Shown in pieces: positions 16,998 through 25,891 of a stretch of DNA of 64,000 nt. Location of the stretch: assembly GCF_002903165.1 (NCBI RefSeq), contig NZ_PPSK01000014.1, positions 1-64,000 on the forward strand, read 5' to 3'. Source of the stretch: Halopseudomonas oceani. GTDB taxonomy: Bacteria; Pseudomonadota; Gammaproteobacteria; Pseudomonadales; Pseudomonadaceae. Made by a program: the position numbers and the translations under genes. A model generated the notes under the pieces. That model was given only the letters and a program-made list of their open reading frames with translations. It searched no databases and was not told where the DNA came from. Numbering within the stretch: the stretch's first letter is position 1; each line of letters begins with the position of its first letter.

Positions 16998-17852
16998 ATG
17001 GGTTTTGCTTCCAAGGTGGTATGGATCACCGGCGCCTCTTCGGGCATTGGTGAAGCGCTGGCCAAGGCCATGCTGGCGCAAGGTGCCAGCGTTATCCTGT
17101 CGGGTCGCCGGGCCGACGCACTGCAGGCACTGGCTGACACAGCACCGGACAACACACTGGTCTTGCCCTTTGAGACTACCGATTACGCTCGCCTGCCTGA
17201 GCTGGTTGAGCAAGCCTGGGCCTGGCAGGGACGCATCGACCTGCTGATCAACAACGCCGGCATCAGCCAGCGCAGCCTCGCGTTGGACACCGGCCTGCAG
17301 GTCTACCGCCAACTGATGGAGGTTGACTACCTCGCCCCGGTGGCGCTGACCCAGCTGCTATTGCCACGCCTGGTCGAACAGGGCAGCGGCCAACTGGCCG
17401 TCGTCAGCTCGGTCGCGGGCAAGATCGGCGTCCCGCTGCGCACCGGCTACTGCGGAGCCAAGCACGCGGTCGTGGGTTACTTCGAGGCGCTGCGCGCGGA
17501 GGTCGAGCAGGCTTATGGTATTGGCGTCAGTATCATCCTGCCCGGCTCGGTACGTACCGCGATCGCCGCCAACGCACTCGAAGGTGCCGGCAACGCGCGT
17601 GGTCGCTCGGATGCCAACATCGAGAACGGCATCGACCCGGATGACGCAGCGCGTACCATCCTCGACGAACTCAGCGCTGGCAAGCACGACATCATCATCG
17701 CTGAGGGCATGGAGCTGATGGCACTGCAGATGCGCGCCAGCGATCCCGAGCGCACCTTCGCGTTCACCGCCGCAGAAGGGGCCAAACTGGCGCAGCAACG
17801 GGCAGAGCTTGGCGCAGGCGCCTCTATTGATCCCAACGCCGTCAACACCTGA
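16998..17852 (+). CDS. Short-chain dehydrogenase/reductase
   Basis: NAD(P)-dependent oxidoreductase of the classical SDR family. The N-terminal dinucleotide-binding motif is TGASSGIG (about 11-18), followed by NNAG. The catalytic set is visible as VVSS and YCGAK (Ser, Tyr, Lys). Length of 284 is typical. ATG at 16998 has GGAG 9 bases upstream; an upstream in-frame extension overlaps the preceding terminator and is rejected. Substrate is unknown. The overall pattern resembles DHRS7-like reductases. Confidence 0.9.
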   Translation: MGFASKVVWITGASSGIGEALAKAMLAQGASVILSGRRADALQALADTAPDNTLVLPFETTDYARLPELVEQAWAWQGRIDLLINNAGISQRSLALDTGLQVYRQLMEVDYLAPVALTQLLLPRLVEQGSGQLAVVSSVAGKIGVPLRTGYCGAKHAVVGYFEALRAEVEQAYGIGVSIILPGSVRTAIAANALEGAGNARGRSDANIENGIDPDDAARTILDELSAGKHDIIIAEGMELMALQMRASDPERTFAFTAAEGAKLAQQRAELGAGASIDPNAVNT

Positions 17853-17897
17853 GCCCACAGTCTGTGGCGACTCGCTGGAGCAGCGGCTAACGTTTAT

Positions 17898-17933
17898 GGG
17901 GAAGCGCATCACAGGTGTGATGCGCACTGCCCC
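17898..17933 (+). other. Stem-loop in the leader of the small lipoprotein gene
   Basis: A perfect 9-bp stem GCGCATCAC/GTGATGCGC with loop AGGT (17904-17925), extended by GGGG (17898-17901) and CCCC (17930-17933). It ends a few bases before the AAGGA ribosome binding site. No T-run follows, so it is more likely an mRNA leader structure or processing site than a terminator. Confidence 0.55.
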
Positions 17934-17951
17934 TAGCGAAGGACCTGCCCG

Positions 17952-18161
17952 ATGAAACCACTGATCCTGGCGTTACTGTGCACCGTTGCTCTGGCTGGGT
18001 GTTCAAGCGAGTACATCATCAGCACCACCAGTGGCGAGCTGATCGCCACCGACAACAAACCCAAACTCGACGAGGACACCAGCATGTACCTGTTCGAAGA
18101 TGATGAAGGCCGCGAGCAGGCGATTCCTGCGTCCAGCGTCAAACAGATCATGGAGCGCTGA
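17952..18161 (+). CDS. Small YgdI/YgdR-type lipoprotein
   Basis: 69-residue lipoprotein precursor of the YgdI/YgdR (DUF903) group. A clear lipobox (ALAGC, Cys17) follows a short signal peptide. The mature part is a compact beta-rich domain (YIISTTSGELIATDNKPKL, YLFEDDEGREQAI). AAGGA precedes the ATG. Ser-Ser after the lipid cysteine suggests outer-membrane sorting. Function in the family is unknown. Confidence 0.9.
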   Translation: MKPLILALLCTVALAGCSSEYIISTTSGELIATDNKPKLDEDTSMYLFEDDEGREQAIPASSVKQIMER

Positions 18162-18183
18162 GCCGGGCAGTTATGCCACTCTG

Positions 18184-18624
18184 TCAGGCGGGATGCCCGG
18201 TAGGGCATTCTGCCGACAGGATACCAAGCACCGCCTGCCGATAGTCCGTCAGCTCGAACCAGAACGGCCCCAGCGACCGATAATCACGCTCCGGCCAGCC
18301 GCCCATCGTCCACTGCACCCAGCCTCTCTGTTCGCGTACGTCAGCGTAAAGCTGCGAACAGTCGACATCACCGCAGCCGCACCCCAGCAGCACCAGGCGG
18401 GCCGGGCGGCCTTCAGCACTGCGCTGCCAGGCAGAACGCGCATACCATGCCACGTCATCGGCCAGCAAAAAGGTATCGTCGAACGGCAGGTATCCCTGCG
18501 CCAACTCAAACTGCCGCACCAGAGCAGTCAACGGCTGGCCGTCAATCAGCACTTGCAGATGCTTGTCCTCAGCATTCCTTGCCTGGTCAGCAAGCGCGTG
18601 CCAGCGCAGTTGCAACGTGTTCAC
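18184..18624 (-). CDS. Conserved hypothetical protein with a CGCG..DC cysteine cluster
   Basis: Not recognised. GTG at 18624 is preferred because GGGAG sits a few bases upstream, giving 146 residues. The protein is soluble, has a tryptophan-rich C-terminal half (WVQWTMGGWPER) and a cluster of three cysteines in LLGCGCGDVDC, which could bind metal. The 3' end can form an imperfect hairpin with sequence just before it (18181-18219). It is convergent with the small lipoprotein gene. Confidence 0.7.
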   Translation of the reverse strand: MNTLQLRWHALADQARNAEDKHLQVLIDGQPLTALVRQFELAQGYLPFDDTFLLADDVAWYARSAWQRSAEGRPARLVLLGCGCGDVDCSQLYADVREQRGWVQWTMGGWPERDYRSLGPFWFELTDYRQAVLGILSAECPTGHPA

Positions 18625-18889
18625 ACAACTCTCCCGGTTCAGCGAAGACTCTAACGGCAAGCAGTATATCGGCCGCGCCGTTCAATGCCAGCCAGCGGAA
18701 GGCGGCGATGCCAGCACAGTACGCCTGGATACGAATAGTGGCCAGCCGAGCACTAGCCATTAGAGGTAAATTGAGGGCGATCCGTCGACATACCCGTCAT
18801 GCGCGCGTATCACTCACCTACAATGCCAGGCAGGGTAACTATCCGAACAACCAAGCGCACGCGAAGACGAAAGGAGCACGCAGAAACCA

Positions 18890-19537
18890 ATGAAGATACT
18901 CGTGGTAGACGACCACCAGTTGTTCATCGACGGAGTACGCTACCTGCTGCAACAGCTGGAGGATGAGGTCGAAGTCGTTGAATGCAACAACAGCGCGTCC
19001 GCTATCGAGTTGCTGGAGTCGCCAGCGACATTTGATCTGGTGCTGATTGATCTGGTCATGCCGGATCTCAACGGCATCTCGATTATCCAGCGCCTGCACT
19101 CACGCGGCGTCTGCCGCCCCCTGGTGGTGATGAGCGGCGAAGACAACCCACGAACCATCAAAGCGGCAATGGACGCCGGCGCACTAGGTTTTATTCCCAA
19201 GACCTTCGGCAGTAGCGCCATGCTCGACGCCCTGCGCCAGATTCTTACCGGTGAGCTATTTCTGCCAGAGGGCATGGAGCAACAAATAGCCGCCATGCCC
19301 CCTCGCCGTTCAGCGGTGGTGGGTGACATTACCCCACGCCAGCAGGTGGTGCTGGAGTTAATGGCGCTGGGCTACTCCAATCGCCAGATTGCAACCAGCC
19401 TGTTCCTGACCGAGCACACCGTCAAGGCCCACATTCGCACCCTGTTCCAGACCCTGCAGGCTGCCAACCGCACCGATTGTGTCCAACTGGCCCGACGCCG
19501 GGGGCTGCTTCAGGACACTGCCACCAGCGACAATTGA
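18890..19537 (+). CDS. NarL/LuxR-family response regulator
   Basis: Two-component transcription regulator, 215 residues. The receiver domain has the acidic pair (VVDDHQ), phosphorylation Asp near 53 (LVLIDLVMPDLNG) and Lys near 104 (FIPKT). A GerE-type helix-turn-helix follows (TPRQQVVLELMALGYSNRQIATSL, HTVKAHI). AAGGAG lies somewhat far (about 14 bases) before the ATG. Its 3' end overlaps by 28 bases with the convergent hybrid kinase, a tempting cognate partner. Target genes are unknown. Confidence 0.92.
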   Translation: MKILVVDDHQLFIDGVRYLLQQLEDEVEVVECNNSASAIELLESPATFDLVLIDLVMPDLNGISIIQRLHSRGVCRPLVVMSGEDNPRTIKAAMDAGALGFIPKTFGSSAMLDALRQILTGELFLPEGMEQQIAAMPPRRSAVVGDITPRQQVVLELMALGYSNRQIATSLFLTEHTVKAHIRTLFQTLQAANRTDCVQLARRRGLLQDTATSDN

Positions 19538-21267
19538 TGCTGGATGGCGCCACGTAGCTCCAGCGGGCGAACCGGCTTATGCAACAGTTTCAGGCCACTC
19601 TCTTCCGCTCGCTTCAGCTGCTCTCGGCTGGTTTCGCCGGTCACCAGCAGGCCCGCAACGGGCCTGTCGATCAACGCTCGTATCTGCGCGATCGCCGCCA
19701 CACCGTTGACACCGTCACCCAGATGCAGGTCCGACAGGACCAGGTCTGGTGCCCTGCCGCCAGAGCGCAAAACCTGCAGCGCATCGTCCAGGTGCTCACA
19801 GCTAAGCACGCTAAAGCGCCATCCTTTCAGCAGTGTTTCCATCGCGTTGAGCACATTGCGATCATCGTCGATTACCAGAATCAGCTTGCCTGCCGCACGC
19901 CAGCTGCTCTGCTCCTGACCTTGTTCAACCCGCCGGGCCAGCTGCGGGTTGCCCTGCGGTACGCTGAATGAAAAAACCGAACCGCGCCCCACCTCGGAGC
20001 GAAGCTGTAGCGGGTAGTCGAGCAGAGCACACAGCCGACGCACGATGGCCAGGCCGAAGCCCAGCCCCTTGTCACGTTCATCATTGCAGTGCTGCAATTG
20101 CTGAAATTCGGTGAATGCCTGTTCCTGCCGATCCGCCGGTATACCGACACCGGTATCCCAGACCTGCACCAGCACCTGGCTGCCCCGACGTCTGGCACTG
20201 ATCAGGACACCACCACGGTGGGTGTAGCGAAGAGCGTTGCTGATCAGGTTGCGCATGATCCGCTCCAGCAGAGCGCGGTCTGCCAGAACGACCACATCGG
20301 GCACATGCATGCGCAGCTGCAGTTCGTGCCGCTCGGCGGTGTCCCGGTATTCTTCGCACAGGCCAGCCAGCATGGTCGCCACATCAAAATGGCTGTATTC
20401 GGGCTGAACCACGTTGGCATCTAGGCGAGACATATCGAACAGCGCATCAAACAGCTTACGCATGGCATTCAGCGATTGATCAATCCGACCAAACACCCGA
20501 ACCTTCTCGCGCTCGTCCTCCACACCCTTGAGCGCATCAATGAACAACGACAGTGCATGCAGCGGCTGACGCAGGTCATGACTGGCTGTCGCCAACACCC
20601 GTGATTTGGCATGAATCGCTTCCTGCAGCGCCTCAGATTGCTGTTGCAGCTCCTCCGCCAACGCCGCTCCCTGATAGTGCAGTCGCATTTCCGAACGCAC
20701 GATGCCATTGAGCTTGCGGGTGAAGGCAACCGTTGCGATCAGGGTCGCCAATACCATCAGCGCCAGCGCCATGTAAGGCAGTTCACCCAGTAACATCAGC
20801 TTGATCGCCAGCGCCAACAGAATAGGCGCACCATAGCCGTAATACAGCGGCAGCCAATGGGTACCCGACGACAGCGAACCGACGCCCAGTGTTACCAGCA
20901 GGGTCACCAGAAACAGCTGGTGCGGTGCTGACGCTTCGACGAAGAACAGAAACGCAGCCGCGACCCAGAGCAGGCCACAATAAACGGAGGTCGCCAGCAG
21001 TCCGCGATGCCAGGGCTCGGCCGTATCTGGGGTAACCTCCGCCTTGCGATAGGCACGGGTAAGCACAAAGCGGGCATAAATGCCCAGCAACAGCAGCAGG
21101 AACCAGCCCAACAACAGCAGTGGTGGCTGCCACTGCCACATGACCAGCACCACAGTCAGGGGAACCAGCACCGTAAACGCCGACCACTCACGCATCGTTA
21201 CGAAGTGCGGGGCCAGTGCATCAAAGGTAATCTGTCGCTCAATCGGGTCCCTGATCGTCCGTGCCAT
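19510..21267 (-). CDS. Membrane hybrid sensor histidine kinase
   Basis: 585-residue kinase. N-terminal half has six or so hydrophobic segments (about 25-195). These lead through a coiled coil to the H-box SHDLRQPLHALSLFIDAL, the N-box LISNALRYTH, the ATP-lid GLGFGLAIV and a C-terminal receiver domain (VIDDDRNVLNAM; acceptor Asp in DLVLSDLHL; Lys in LLHKPVRP). ATG at 21267 has AAGGCGG upstream; a longer frame lacks support. The C-terminal receiver may act as a phosphate sink or pass phosphate to the overlapping LuxR-type regulator. Stimulus unknown. Confidence 0.93.
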   Translation of the reverse strand: MARTIRDPIERQITFDALAPHFVTMREWSAFTVLVPLTVVLVMWQWQPPLLLLGWFLLLLLGIYARFVLTRAYRKAEVTPDTAEPWHRGLLATSVYCGLLWVAAAFLFFVEASAPHQLFLVTLLVTLGVGSLSSGTHWLPLYYGYGAPILLALAIKLMLLGELPYMALALMVLATLIATVAFTRKLNGIVRSEMRLHYQGAALAEELQQQSEALQEAIHAKSRVLATASHDLRQPLHALSLFIDALKGVEDEREKVRVFGRIDQSLNAMRKLFDALFDMSRLDANVVQPEYSHFDVATMLAGLCEEYRDTAERHELQLRMHVPDVVVLADRALLERIMRNLISNALRYTHRGGVLISARRRGSQVLVQVWDTGVGIPADRQEQAFTEFQQLQHCNDERDKGLGFGLAIVRRLCALLDYPLQLRSEVGRGSVFSFSVPQGNPQLARRVEQGQEQSSWRAAGKLILVIDDDRNVLNAMETLLKGWRFSVLSCEHLDDALQVLRSGGRAPDLVLSDLHLGDGVNGVAAIAQIRALIDRPVAGLLVTGETSREQLKRAEESGLKLLHKPVRPLELRGAIQHQLSLVAVS

Positions 21268-21342
21268 CACACCGCCTTGTCCATGAGTTGACCGCCAAGC
21301 ATAGCAGGCGGGCAACAGCGCGGCGCGTCGGTGCAAACTCGC

Positions 21343-22815
21343 TCAGCCGCCCACCCTGGCAGTCGCCGCCCTGCGGCGCCGTCCCGGCCGCAGTCGCCGA
21401 TACCCAATCACAACACCGCTAACGCTGATCAGCATGCCACCCAGACTGAAGCCGACCATCCAAACATCCCACAATGGACGATGCTCCAGCAGCGGCAACC
21501 AGTCCCAACTGTGCAGCAGCGCAAACAGTACCCGCGAAACCCGCCGCGCCGGACTGCTTTGACCGAGCAGCGCGCCGGTCGCCGGGTCAACCTCCACCCA
21601 ACGGCCATCAGCGAAACGGGCACGTAACATCGGCAAGGGTTTTGGCAGGTGCCCAAGCATGCTGTGCTCGGCGCGCGGGTAGTAATAGAAATCGTGGGCC
21701 GTTAGCCATTCGAACTGCACCTGCTGCGTTGGTGCCATGGCCGCAATCGACGCTTGCAGCAGTTCACGCGGCAGCTGCCCGACCAGCGCACCAGTCTGCA
21801 GGTCCAGCACCCGCTGCTCACCGACCGCGTTGCTTGCGCTCACCCAGTAGCGGCCAGCGATCCTCCGCCATTGCAGCTCGACCGGCTGCCAGCCACCCAC
21901 CTGCAGGCGCCGCAGTATGTCGCCAACATCCGTCTGCGCAGGCGGCCCTGGCGAGCCGCTGTACGCAGCTACGGCCAGGGTTGGTGCGCGGCTGAAAATG
22001 CCCCAGGGGTTCATTGACATCAATCCGCTGAAGATCCAGCAAATCAGCAGCAATCCGGCCACCAGACCGGTAATGTGGTGCCAGCGTGCCCAGCCACGGT
22101 AGGGCGAATGACTGCCGCTGCGGTAGCGCCGTCGACGCCAGCGCAGCACACCAATGATCATGCCCAGCAGCCCCATCACGGTGGCGGCCAGCGACAGCCA
22201 GATCACGGTGTCCGTCCAGATCGGCTGCAGCGCATTACCGCGTAGCGGATACAGCCAGTGAATCCAGGTACCGACCCAGTTCCAGGCCCGTTCAGTGCCA
22301 GTAGCATCACGCACGACCGCACCGGTCTGGCTGGATACATAGATCAGCCGACGCTGTGCGTCGTGCAGCGCAATACGGTAGAGCGGCCGGTCAGCGTCCA
22401 GCGCCCGCGAGTGGGTCCAGGCATCCTCGTTGATCAGCGCTTGCAGCTCGGCCGGTGCCCCCGGCGCGAACTGGGCTGCGGCTGCCAGCGCCCGCTCCGC
22501 ATCCACAGGCCCGGCAGGAATTCCTGTTCGCGCGTCAAGCACCTGCGCAACCTGGCCTGGACGTGGCAGCAGATACACCGGCTCCCCGCCGATGCTGCTC
22601 AGGACCAACCCTGCGGGCCAGTCGGCACCAGCCCTCACCGGTGCAGCACAGCAGCCCTCAACTGGCAGCGCCGGCAGGTGCGCCAGATGCTCACGAGGGG
22701 TCAGCTTGGGGTAGCCAACATAGAGCATCACCACACCCGAGAAGAACCACATGGCCATAAACAGGCACAGGGCAATGCCCAGCCAGCGATGCCATAAGTA
22801 CAGATAACGTTTCAT
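21343..22815 (-). CDS. PepSY-associated membrane protein
   Basis: 490-residue PepSY_TM-type inner-membrane protein. Four main hydrophobic segments are visible: about 10-35, 200-225, 253-275 and near 455-475, with periplasmic PepSY-like stretches between them (VLDARTGIPAGPVD, VLDLQTGALVG). ATG at 22815 follows AGGAGATCCCG. It lies 46 bases after the TonB receptor stop on the same strand. In such pairs the protein is thought to act as an inner-membrane partner, often in ferric-siderophore reduction; this is established for some relatives and inferred here. Confidence 0.88.
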   Translation of the reverse strand: MKRYLYLWHRWLGIALCLFMAMWFFSGVVMLYVGYPKLTPREHLAHLPALPVEGCCAAPVRAGADWPAGLVLSSIGGEPVYLLPRPGQVAQVLDARTGIPAGPVDAERALAAAAQFAPGAPAELQALINEDAWTHSRALDADRPLYRIALHDAQRRLIYVSSQTGAVVRDATGTERAWNWVGTWIHWLYPLRGNALQPIWTDTVIWLSLAATVMGLLGMIIGVLRWRRRRYRSGSHSPYRGWARWHHITGLVAGLLLICWIFSGLMSMNPWGIFSRAPTLAVAAYSGSPGPPAQTDVGDILRRLQVGGWQPVELQWRRIAGRYWVSASNAVGEQRVLDLQTGALVGQLPRELLQASIAAMAPTQQVQFEWLTAHDFYYYPRAEHSMLGHLPKPLPMLRARFADGRWVEVDPATGALLGQSSPARRVSRVLFALLHSWDWLPLLEHRPLWDVWMVGFSLGGMLISVSGVVIGYRRLRPGRRRRAATARVGG

Positions 22816-22861
22816 CGGGATCTCCTGACCGCCGGCCTGCACGGCCGGCGGCACGATTGCA

Positions 22862-25024
22862 TCAGAAACGCGTCTGCAGGCTCAGCTCGACGCTGCGCGG
22901 TGCACCCAGATACAGCATGCTGCTCCCGGCCTGCCGGGCGTATACCTCATCGGTCAGGTTGCGCCCACGCAGGGTCAGCTCGGTCTCAGCGCTGAGCTGG
23001 TAACGCACATGCGCCCCAAACAGGGTATAGGACGGCACCCACAGGGTATTGGCCGAATCGGCATAGACCGAGGACACATAGCGGGTATCCAGCCCCAGCA
23101 GCCAGTCGGTGACCGGTTCCCAGGTCAGCCAGAGGTTGGCGACCCGCTTGGGTACGTTGCTCGGCCGGTTGCCCGCGTAGGACACAGCGCTGCCGCCGAC
23201 GTTGGCATTAAACTCGTCGTACTCGGCATCGACCCAGGCCATGTTGCCCTCGGCGCGCACGCTGTCGGTAACCTGCAGCGCCGCTGCCAGTTCGATGCCA
23301 CGGGCTGACTGCTTGCCGACCGGCAGGGTCTGACCCGGGTTGTTCGGGTCCGCGGTAGAAAGGTCTTCACGCTCCAGCTGATACAGCGACACAGTGGCCG
23401 AGCCGCGTCCGTCGAGGAAATCCAGCTTGCTGCCGATTTCCCACTGCTCGCCGGTGGTCAGGTCAAAGTCCTGCACCTGCTTGAAACTGGCAGTGGTGAG
23501 AATGCCGGACGGCGGGTCCGCCGCCGTACTGTACTGGACGTAGACGTTAGCTGCCGGCGTGAGTTGGTAGACCAGGCCCAGACGGCCGGTGGTCGGCTCG
23601 TAGTTCTGGCTGAAAAACGCCGGATTGGTCGCCGACGGCGTCTGATGGTTGGTGACCTCCAGGTCGATCCAGTCGTGACGCAGGGCGCTGATCAGCGCCA
23701 GCCGGTCGGTCAGCTCGGTGCGATTTTCCAGGTACAGTGCCCAGGTATCCACCTCGTTGGTGCGCTGCGGATCGTGGCCGGGGGTCATACCGGGAATATC
23801 GTAGAACTGGCCCGGATTGAAGTGATCCGGGTCCACCACATCAAATACCGCCGAGATCGAGCGCGGGTAGCGGGTCTGCACGTTGTGGCTGTAGTCCAGC
23901 CCCAGCGACCAGTCGCTGCGCCGTGACCAGAGCATGCCCTCATGCAACAGGTCGACGCGGTTGCCGTTCAGCTCCTGATCGTGACGCTGCAGCAATGCAG
24001 AGGACCGGCTGATCTGGCTGTTGTCGGCGGTGTAGGTGTAACGCTCCAGATTGCGGTAATCACGCTCGGTGTTGTAGTGGTAATAGGTATTGCGCAGGCG
24101 GGTCTGGTCACTCAGCTGATACTCGGTGATCGAGCGCAGCCAGCGCACCCGCTGCTCGTAACGTCCGTCCTCGACGTTGTAGTTCTCAAAACGACGACTG
24201 TCATCGACCTTCATCTCGCCACCCAGCGGCTGCAGCGCCGGGGTGCCCCAGTAGGGACTGTCGACCTGCTCGTTCTGATACTCCAGCGCCAGGGTATGCG
24301 ACAGCCGTTCGTTGAAATCGGTGCGTAACGACAGCGCGCCGGTAAAGGCGCTGCGCTCTTCGCGGTCAGCCCAACCGTTGCTGTCGGTCTGGCTGATATC
24401 CAGCCGCAGCGTATTGCGCACGGGCCCCTCGGTCAGCAGTTGATTGACGCCCAGCGCCAACTCACGGCTGTCAAAGCTGCCATAGCGGATGCGCGCCTCG
24501 CGAAACGACTCGCTCGGGTCGGCCAGTTTGGTGATGTAGTTGATTGAGCCGCCAACCCCGCCGGCGCCATTGAGAAAGCTGGAAGCGCCGCCGATGGCCT
24601 CAACGCGGTCAAAGATCCAGCTGTCGACCGGGCGGGCGGCGATGCTGTCGTACTGCACGGTGATGCCGTTGAACATCTGCGTCACCTGCGCGCCGGTAAA
24701 GCCGCGCCAGGACACAAAACCGGCCTGGCCGGGCGGCGACGCAGCGGTGACACCCGGCACGCCGGAGAGAATATCCTGAGTATCCAGCGCATCACGCTGT
24801 TCGATTTGCTCACGGCCAACCACGCTGACCGAGGCGGGGGTTTCCCGCGGCGTCAGCCCAAGCCGCGAACCAGACTCGGCAGGGGTATCAAGTTGCAGGT
24901 CGGTGGTCCGATGAACCTTGCCGGTTACGATCAGGGTCGGCAGGTCGGTGGCGTTTTCAGCGTGCACAAGCAAAGCAGGGGCGCACAGCAGTACGCCGCA
25001 AAGGGAATATCGCGAATATTTCAT
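22862..25024 (-). CDS. TonB-dependent siderophore-type receptor (no STN domain)
   Basis: Outer-membrane receptor of 720 residues starting at 25024 (AGGA upstream). The signal peptide ends VHAENA. The TonB-box region reads TLIVTG. The plug (about 60-180) has the siderophore-receptor pattern RETPASVSVV...DILSGVPGVTA, and the barrel ends in LQTRF. No N-terminal STN domain, so unlike the two heme-type receptors here it should not signal to a FecR. Neighbours are a PepSY protein and a DUF2946 protein; DUF2946 is also seen beside copper receptors, so metal specificity is open. No Fur-like site was found immediately upstream. Confidence 0.88.
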   Translation of the reverse strand: MKYSRYSLCGVLLCAPALLVHAENATDLPTLIVTGKVHRTTDLQLDTPAESGSRLGLTPRETPASVSVVGREQIEQRDALDTQDILSGVPGVTAASPPGQAGFVSWRGFTGAQVTQMFNGITVQYDSIAARPVDSWIFDRVEAIGGASSFLNGAGGVGGSINYITKLADPSESFREARIRYGSFDSRELALGVNQLLTEGPVRNTLRLDISQTDSNGWADREERSAFTGALSLRTDFNERLSHTLALEYQNEQVDSPYWGTPALQPLGGEMKVDDSRRFENYNVEDGRYEQRVRWLRSITEYQLSDQTRLRNTYYHYNTERDYRNLERYTYTADNSQISRSSALLQRHDQELNGNRVDLLHEGMLWSRRSDWSLGLDYSHNVQTRYPRSISAVFDVVDPDHFNPGQFYDIPGMTPGHDPQRTNEVDTWALYLENRTELTDRLALISALRHDWIDLEVTNHQTPSATNPAFFSQNYEPTTGRLGLVYQLTPAANVYVQYSTAADPPSGILTTASFKQVQDFDLTTGEQWEIGSKLDFLDGRGSATVSLYQLEREDLSTADPNNPGQTLPVGKQSARGIELAAALQVTDSVRAEGNMAWVDAEYDEFNANVGGSAVSYAGNRPSNVPKRVANLWLTWEPVTDWLLGLDTRYVSSVYADSANTLWVPSYTLFGAHVRYQLSAETELTLRGRNLTDEVYARQAGSSMLYLGAPRSVELSLQTRF

Positions 25025-25114
25025 TGGTATTGTCCTGACAGAAACACAAGCTCGCCGACGCAACACAACGGCGCAGGCGAGACACAGGGTGGCGTCGAAT
25101 AAACGCCGGATAGG

Positions 25115-25495
25115 TCAGAACAACGGAGAGGCGCGAGGGTTGGCCGGAGGCCAGGCGTGACGCGGTGACACGCGGCGGAACACCGAGCGCACCATGGGCA
25201 AACGGGGGCGGCGCAGCAGCCGCAACCAGAACATGGCAAACAGCAGGCCGATTGCCAGGTTGACACCACCGCAGACCGGACAGCTGAAGCTCATCATGGC
25301 CGCAGCATCGGCCGCCCCATCCTCCGCGGCCAGATCAATCGAGGCACTGCCAAGCGAACAAAACACCACGCCCGCGCCACTGAGCTGCATGCCCAGCATC
25401 TGCCCGTGCAGCAGACCACAGGTCGGCACATTGAGCAGGATGCTGACGTACAGCAACCAGGTAAACAGAGATCGATGGGGGTGGGTCGAGAACAT
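25115..25495 (-). CDS. DUF2946-type small membrane protein
   Basis: 126-residue protein with an N-terminal hydrophobic segment (about 10-30), a CPVCGG motif near residue 80 followed by a second hydrophobic segment, and a basic Pro/Arg-rich tail. This resembles DUF2946 proteins, often located beside copper or siderophore TonB receptors. It lies 90 bases upstream of the receptor on the same strand. The ATG at 25495 lacks a strong ribosome binding site and a GTG nine codons earlier is an alternative. The cysteines may bind metal; function is unknown. Confidence 0.7.
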   Translation of the reverse strand: MFSTHPHRSLFTWLLYVSILLNVPTCGLLHGQMLGMQLSGAGVVFCSLGSASIDLAAEDGAADAAAMMSFSCPVCGGVNLAIGLLFAMFWLRLLRRPRLPMVRSVFRRVSPRHAWPPANPRASPLF

Positions 25496-25598
25496 GCGGC
25501 GAAGTCTAGCAGCGCGATGCACAGAGCGGAATGGCGGCGATGTCGCAGCCGGTCACCAAGGCAGCGCCCGACCGCAGGCGGGCGCGGAACGATGAAAA

Positions 25599-25754
25599 TC
25601 AGAAGCGGCTGAAAATATCGCTGACAAATACAGCCGGGATACCGGCAAAGGAAGGCGTCGGCAGATCAGACTGCTCAGAAACGATCAGGGTGGCGGCACT
25701 GAAGGCCACCGCAAGCACAGCGGGCATCAGCCATGCGGAATAGCGACGAGTCAT
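25599..25754 (-). CDS. Small 51-residue membrane/exported protein
   Basis: Short gene supported by AAGGAG exactly 6 bases before the ATG and by a coherent product: basic N-terminus (MTRRYS), one hydrophobic segment (WLMPAVLAVAFSAATLIV) and a 27-residue tail ending SDIFSRF. It could be a single-pass membrane protein or an exported peptide. It lies between the metal ATPase and DUF2946 genes on the same strand. No known family recognised. Confidence 0.65.
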   Translation of the reverse strand: MTRRYSAWLMPAVLAVAFSAATLIVSEQSDLPTPSFAGIPAVFVSDIFSRF

Positions 25755-25891
25755 GTCGTTCTCCTTGCATGCCTCCCGTAGGGGCACACGTATATTGTTG
25801 TTATTCGCGAAAAACAGTCTGTTGCAGAAAACGCCACTCGTCCAGCAAAAAATGATACCAATTGTCGGATCGGCTCAGCACCGGCCCTGTT

